This document shows, piece after piece, positions 63,092 to 64,000 of a stretch of DNA of 64,000 bases. Each line of letters starts with the position of its first letter. The first letter of the stretch is position 1. A program made the translations under genes and the position numbers. The notes under the pieces were generated by a model that saw nothing but the letters and a program-made list of their open reading frames with translations, did not search any database and had not been told where the DNA came from. The stretch comes from Anabaena sp. WA102 (GTDB lineage Bacteria; Cyanobacteriota; Cyanobacteriia; Cyanobacteriales; Nostocaceae), in contig NZ_CP011456.1 in the NCBI RefSeq assembly GCF_001277295.1, positions 2,356,001 through 2,420,000 of the forward strand. Reading direction: 5' to 3'.

Positions 63092-63778
63092 TTATCTATT
63101 GTCCGAATGTAAATACTCTTGGTTATCTAAATAATTTTCAATGTTTATCAATATCTGTCTAAGATATTCTACCACTTCGTCTTTAATCTGTACAATATCT
63201 CCAATTGTCACAGTTCTACCAACACTTGCAAATGATTTATTACCATGTGCTAAATCATTCCTTTTTTCCATAACAGCATCTAAATTTTCACCATGCTTTG
63301 TTTTAGTATAGTCAGTATGGCAAGAAAATCCATATTCCCTTGCTGTTTTTGCAATTTTATCTCTATTAACATTACCTGAAAATAATTTTCTCCTATTAAA
63401 CCCTGCTTTAATAATATCAGTAGAAATATCCGTTATTCTAGAATGAACATCATCAGGAGATCGATTCTTAAAATTATAAAGCACTATCTTCTTAACTTCG
63501 ATTCTAACAGAATCAAAAGAAACTCTCCTGCTCTTTAGCTCCTCAAAAATAGCTTCTATAGCATTACGCATAGTTGATTCTACTAAATTATAGAGAAGTA
63601 AAAAACCATTAGCTTTGAGAGTTATTACTAGTTCAGGATCAATAGGCTTAACTGTCTGATCTCCGTTCTCTTCTAATACTGTTAACTTAGTATTTTCCGC
63701 AGTTAATTCTTTCAGAAAGTTGAAGTATTTATTCACCTCTTCAACACGGGTATTGAAGTCTAAAATCACCGTTTGCAT
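63092..63778 (-). CDS. MAE_28990/MAE_18760-family HEPN nuclease
   Basis: This 228-aa protein has the HEPN Rx4-6H signature RNDLAHG near residue 186, together with an N-terminal helical segment, VILDFNTRVEEVNKYFNFL, and LLYNLVESTMRNAIEAIFEE. These match the MAE_28990/MAE_18760-like HEPN family named from Microcystis, thought to be RNases in defence loci. It is convergent with the C5 methyltransferase with only 11 bases between stops. The next gene on the same strand ends six bases before its start. Confidence 0.8.
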   Translation of the reverse strand: MQTVILDFNTRVEEVNKYFNFLKELTAENTKLTVLEENGDQTVKPIDPELVITLKANGFLLLYNLVESTMRNAIEAIFEELKSRRVSFDSVRIEVKKIVLYNFKNRSPDDVHSRITDISTDIIKAGFNRRKLFSGNVNRDKIAKTAREYGFSCHTDYTKTKHGENLDAVMEKRNDLAHGNKSFASVGRTVTIGDIVQIKDEVVEYLRQILINIENYLDNQEYLHSDNR

Positions 63779-63784
63779 AGTAAA

Positions 63785-64000
63785 TTATTTCAAAATTTGA
63801 TCACGAACATATTCAATACGAGCAATTACTTTAGGTTTGGAATTACTTGAGTCCGAGGTAGTATGTGTTTTAAACTCTTGTGAATCTAACCATTTCATTG
63901 ATTTTGGTACCAAATCACTGTTCTCTCTCAAAGCAAGTGCAACACCTACAGAAATAGCTTCAAATCTAATTCTTGGTGTTCTGACATGACCTGTTCCCTT
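63785..64000 (-). CDS. Partial gene upstream of the HEPN nuclease (C-terminal 71 aa)
   Basis: The frame is open from the window edge to TAA at 63785. The visible end contains KGTGHVRTPRIRFEAISVG, VALALRENSDLVPK and VIARIEYVRDQILK. From context and impression this may be the C-terminus of a DUF262-type protein, which commonly precedes MAE-type HEPN genes, but the piece is too short for a firm call. It is probably in one operon with the HEPN gene. Confidence 0.5.
   Translation of the reverse strand, partial: KGTGHVRTPRIRFEAISVGVALALRENSDLVPKSMKWLDSQEFKTHTTSDSSNSKPKVIARIEYVRDQILK

Noticed and set aside
1..64000. tRNA or rRNA genes
   Set aside because: No T-arm-like GGTTCGAATCC with the matching cloverleaf or rRNA core sequence was seen, though a short tRNA could be missed by eye.

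Overview
The window comes from a filamentous, probably heterocyst-forming cyanobacterium (Nostocales). The signs are a low-GC genome with many GCGATCGC (HIP1) octamers, 7-bp short tandem repeats between genes, a DevBCA-type exporter operon, a Mo-nitrogenase C-terminal-domain protein, and cyanobacteria-specific families (DUF3386, DUF3531, Rieske/pheophorbide-oxygenase-like, two ClpR-like genes with ClpP). Species cannot be fixed from the sequence alone. I saw no tRNA, rRNA, CRISPR array or complete insertion sequence. There are many MITE-like and palindromic repeats.

Layout. 1-6.8 kb: a 35-codon lysine-rich ORF, an LpxB-related glycosyltransferase-like gene, a single-chain restriction-methylase, a small membrane protein and a two-gene toxin/immunity-like pair. 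7-10.3 kb: ftsH and aroC; aroC carries a one-base deletion. 11-18.7 kb, minus strand: a multi-gene conflict locus. 19.5-21.9 kb: small membrane, repeat and lipoprotein genes among nested MITEs. 22-30.2 kb: one NRPS gene (A-KR-PCP-C-A-PCP-TE) with no tailoring or transport genes beside it. 30.5-36.2 kb: gene fragments, moaD, a Rieske oxygenase, a J-domain protein and the clpR-clpR-clpP block. 37-40.6 kb: devB-devC-devA. 41-49.3 kb: housekeeping and small genes (HAD phosphatase, cupin, NUDIX, DUF3531, TPR, ECF-like ATPase, rsmG, ribF). 49.5-55.2 kb: an ATPase plus putative nuclease pair, MoxR, an Rpn-like nuclease and a TSUP permease. 56-60.1 kb: zinc-ribbon protein, rlmN, phosphoesterase, GAF-LuxR regulator, DUF3386. 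60.3-64 kb: an AAA ATPase, a truncated protease-like ORF, a C5 DNA methyltransferase and a HEPN nuclease, with another gene running off the end.

The main discovery candidate is the locus at 11.0-18.7 kb. Read in transcription order it has a Pycsar-like membrane effector, a nucleotidyl cyclase fused to an effector-associated domain (EAD), a second protein with nearly the same EAD fused to a VMAP-C domain, a MoxR-type AAA ATPase, a vWA (SAV_2336-like) protein ending in a formylglycine-generating-enzyme (FGE) fold, and a stand-alone FGE-fold protein. This joins a vWA-MoxR-VMAP ternary conflict module to a cyclic-nucleotide/membrane-effector pair through a shared adaptor domain. The last ~25 codons of both FGE domains end almost entirely in C or T and differ where a diversity-generating retroelement (DGR) would write, although no reverse transcriptase or template repeat is visible here. 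The predicted logic is: diversified FGE/vWA sensor, MoxR remodelling, VMAP/EAD relay, cyclase activation, membrane effector opening. This order is inference.

Other points of interest are the overlapping ATPase-nuclease pair, the toxin/immunity-like pair, the C5 methyltransferase-HEPN cluster, the orphan NRPS, and several genes damaged by repeats or small indels.
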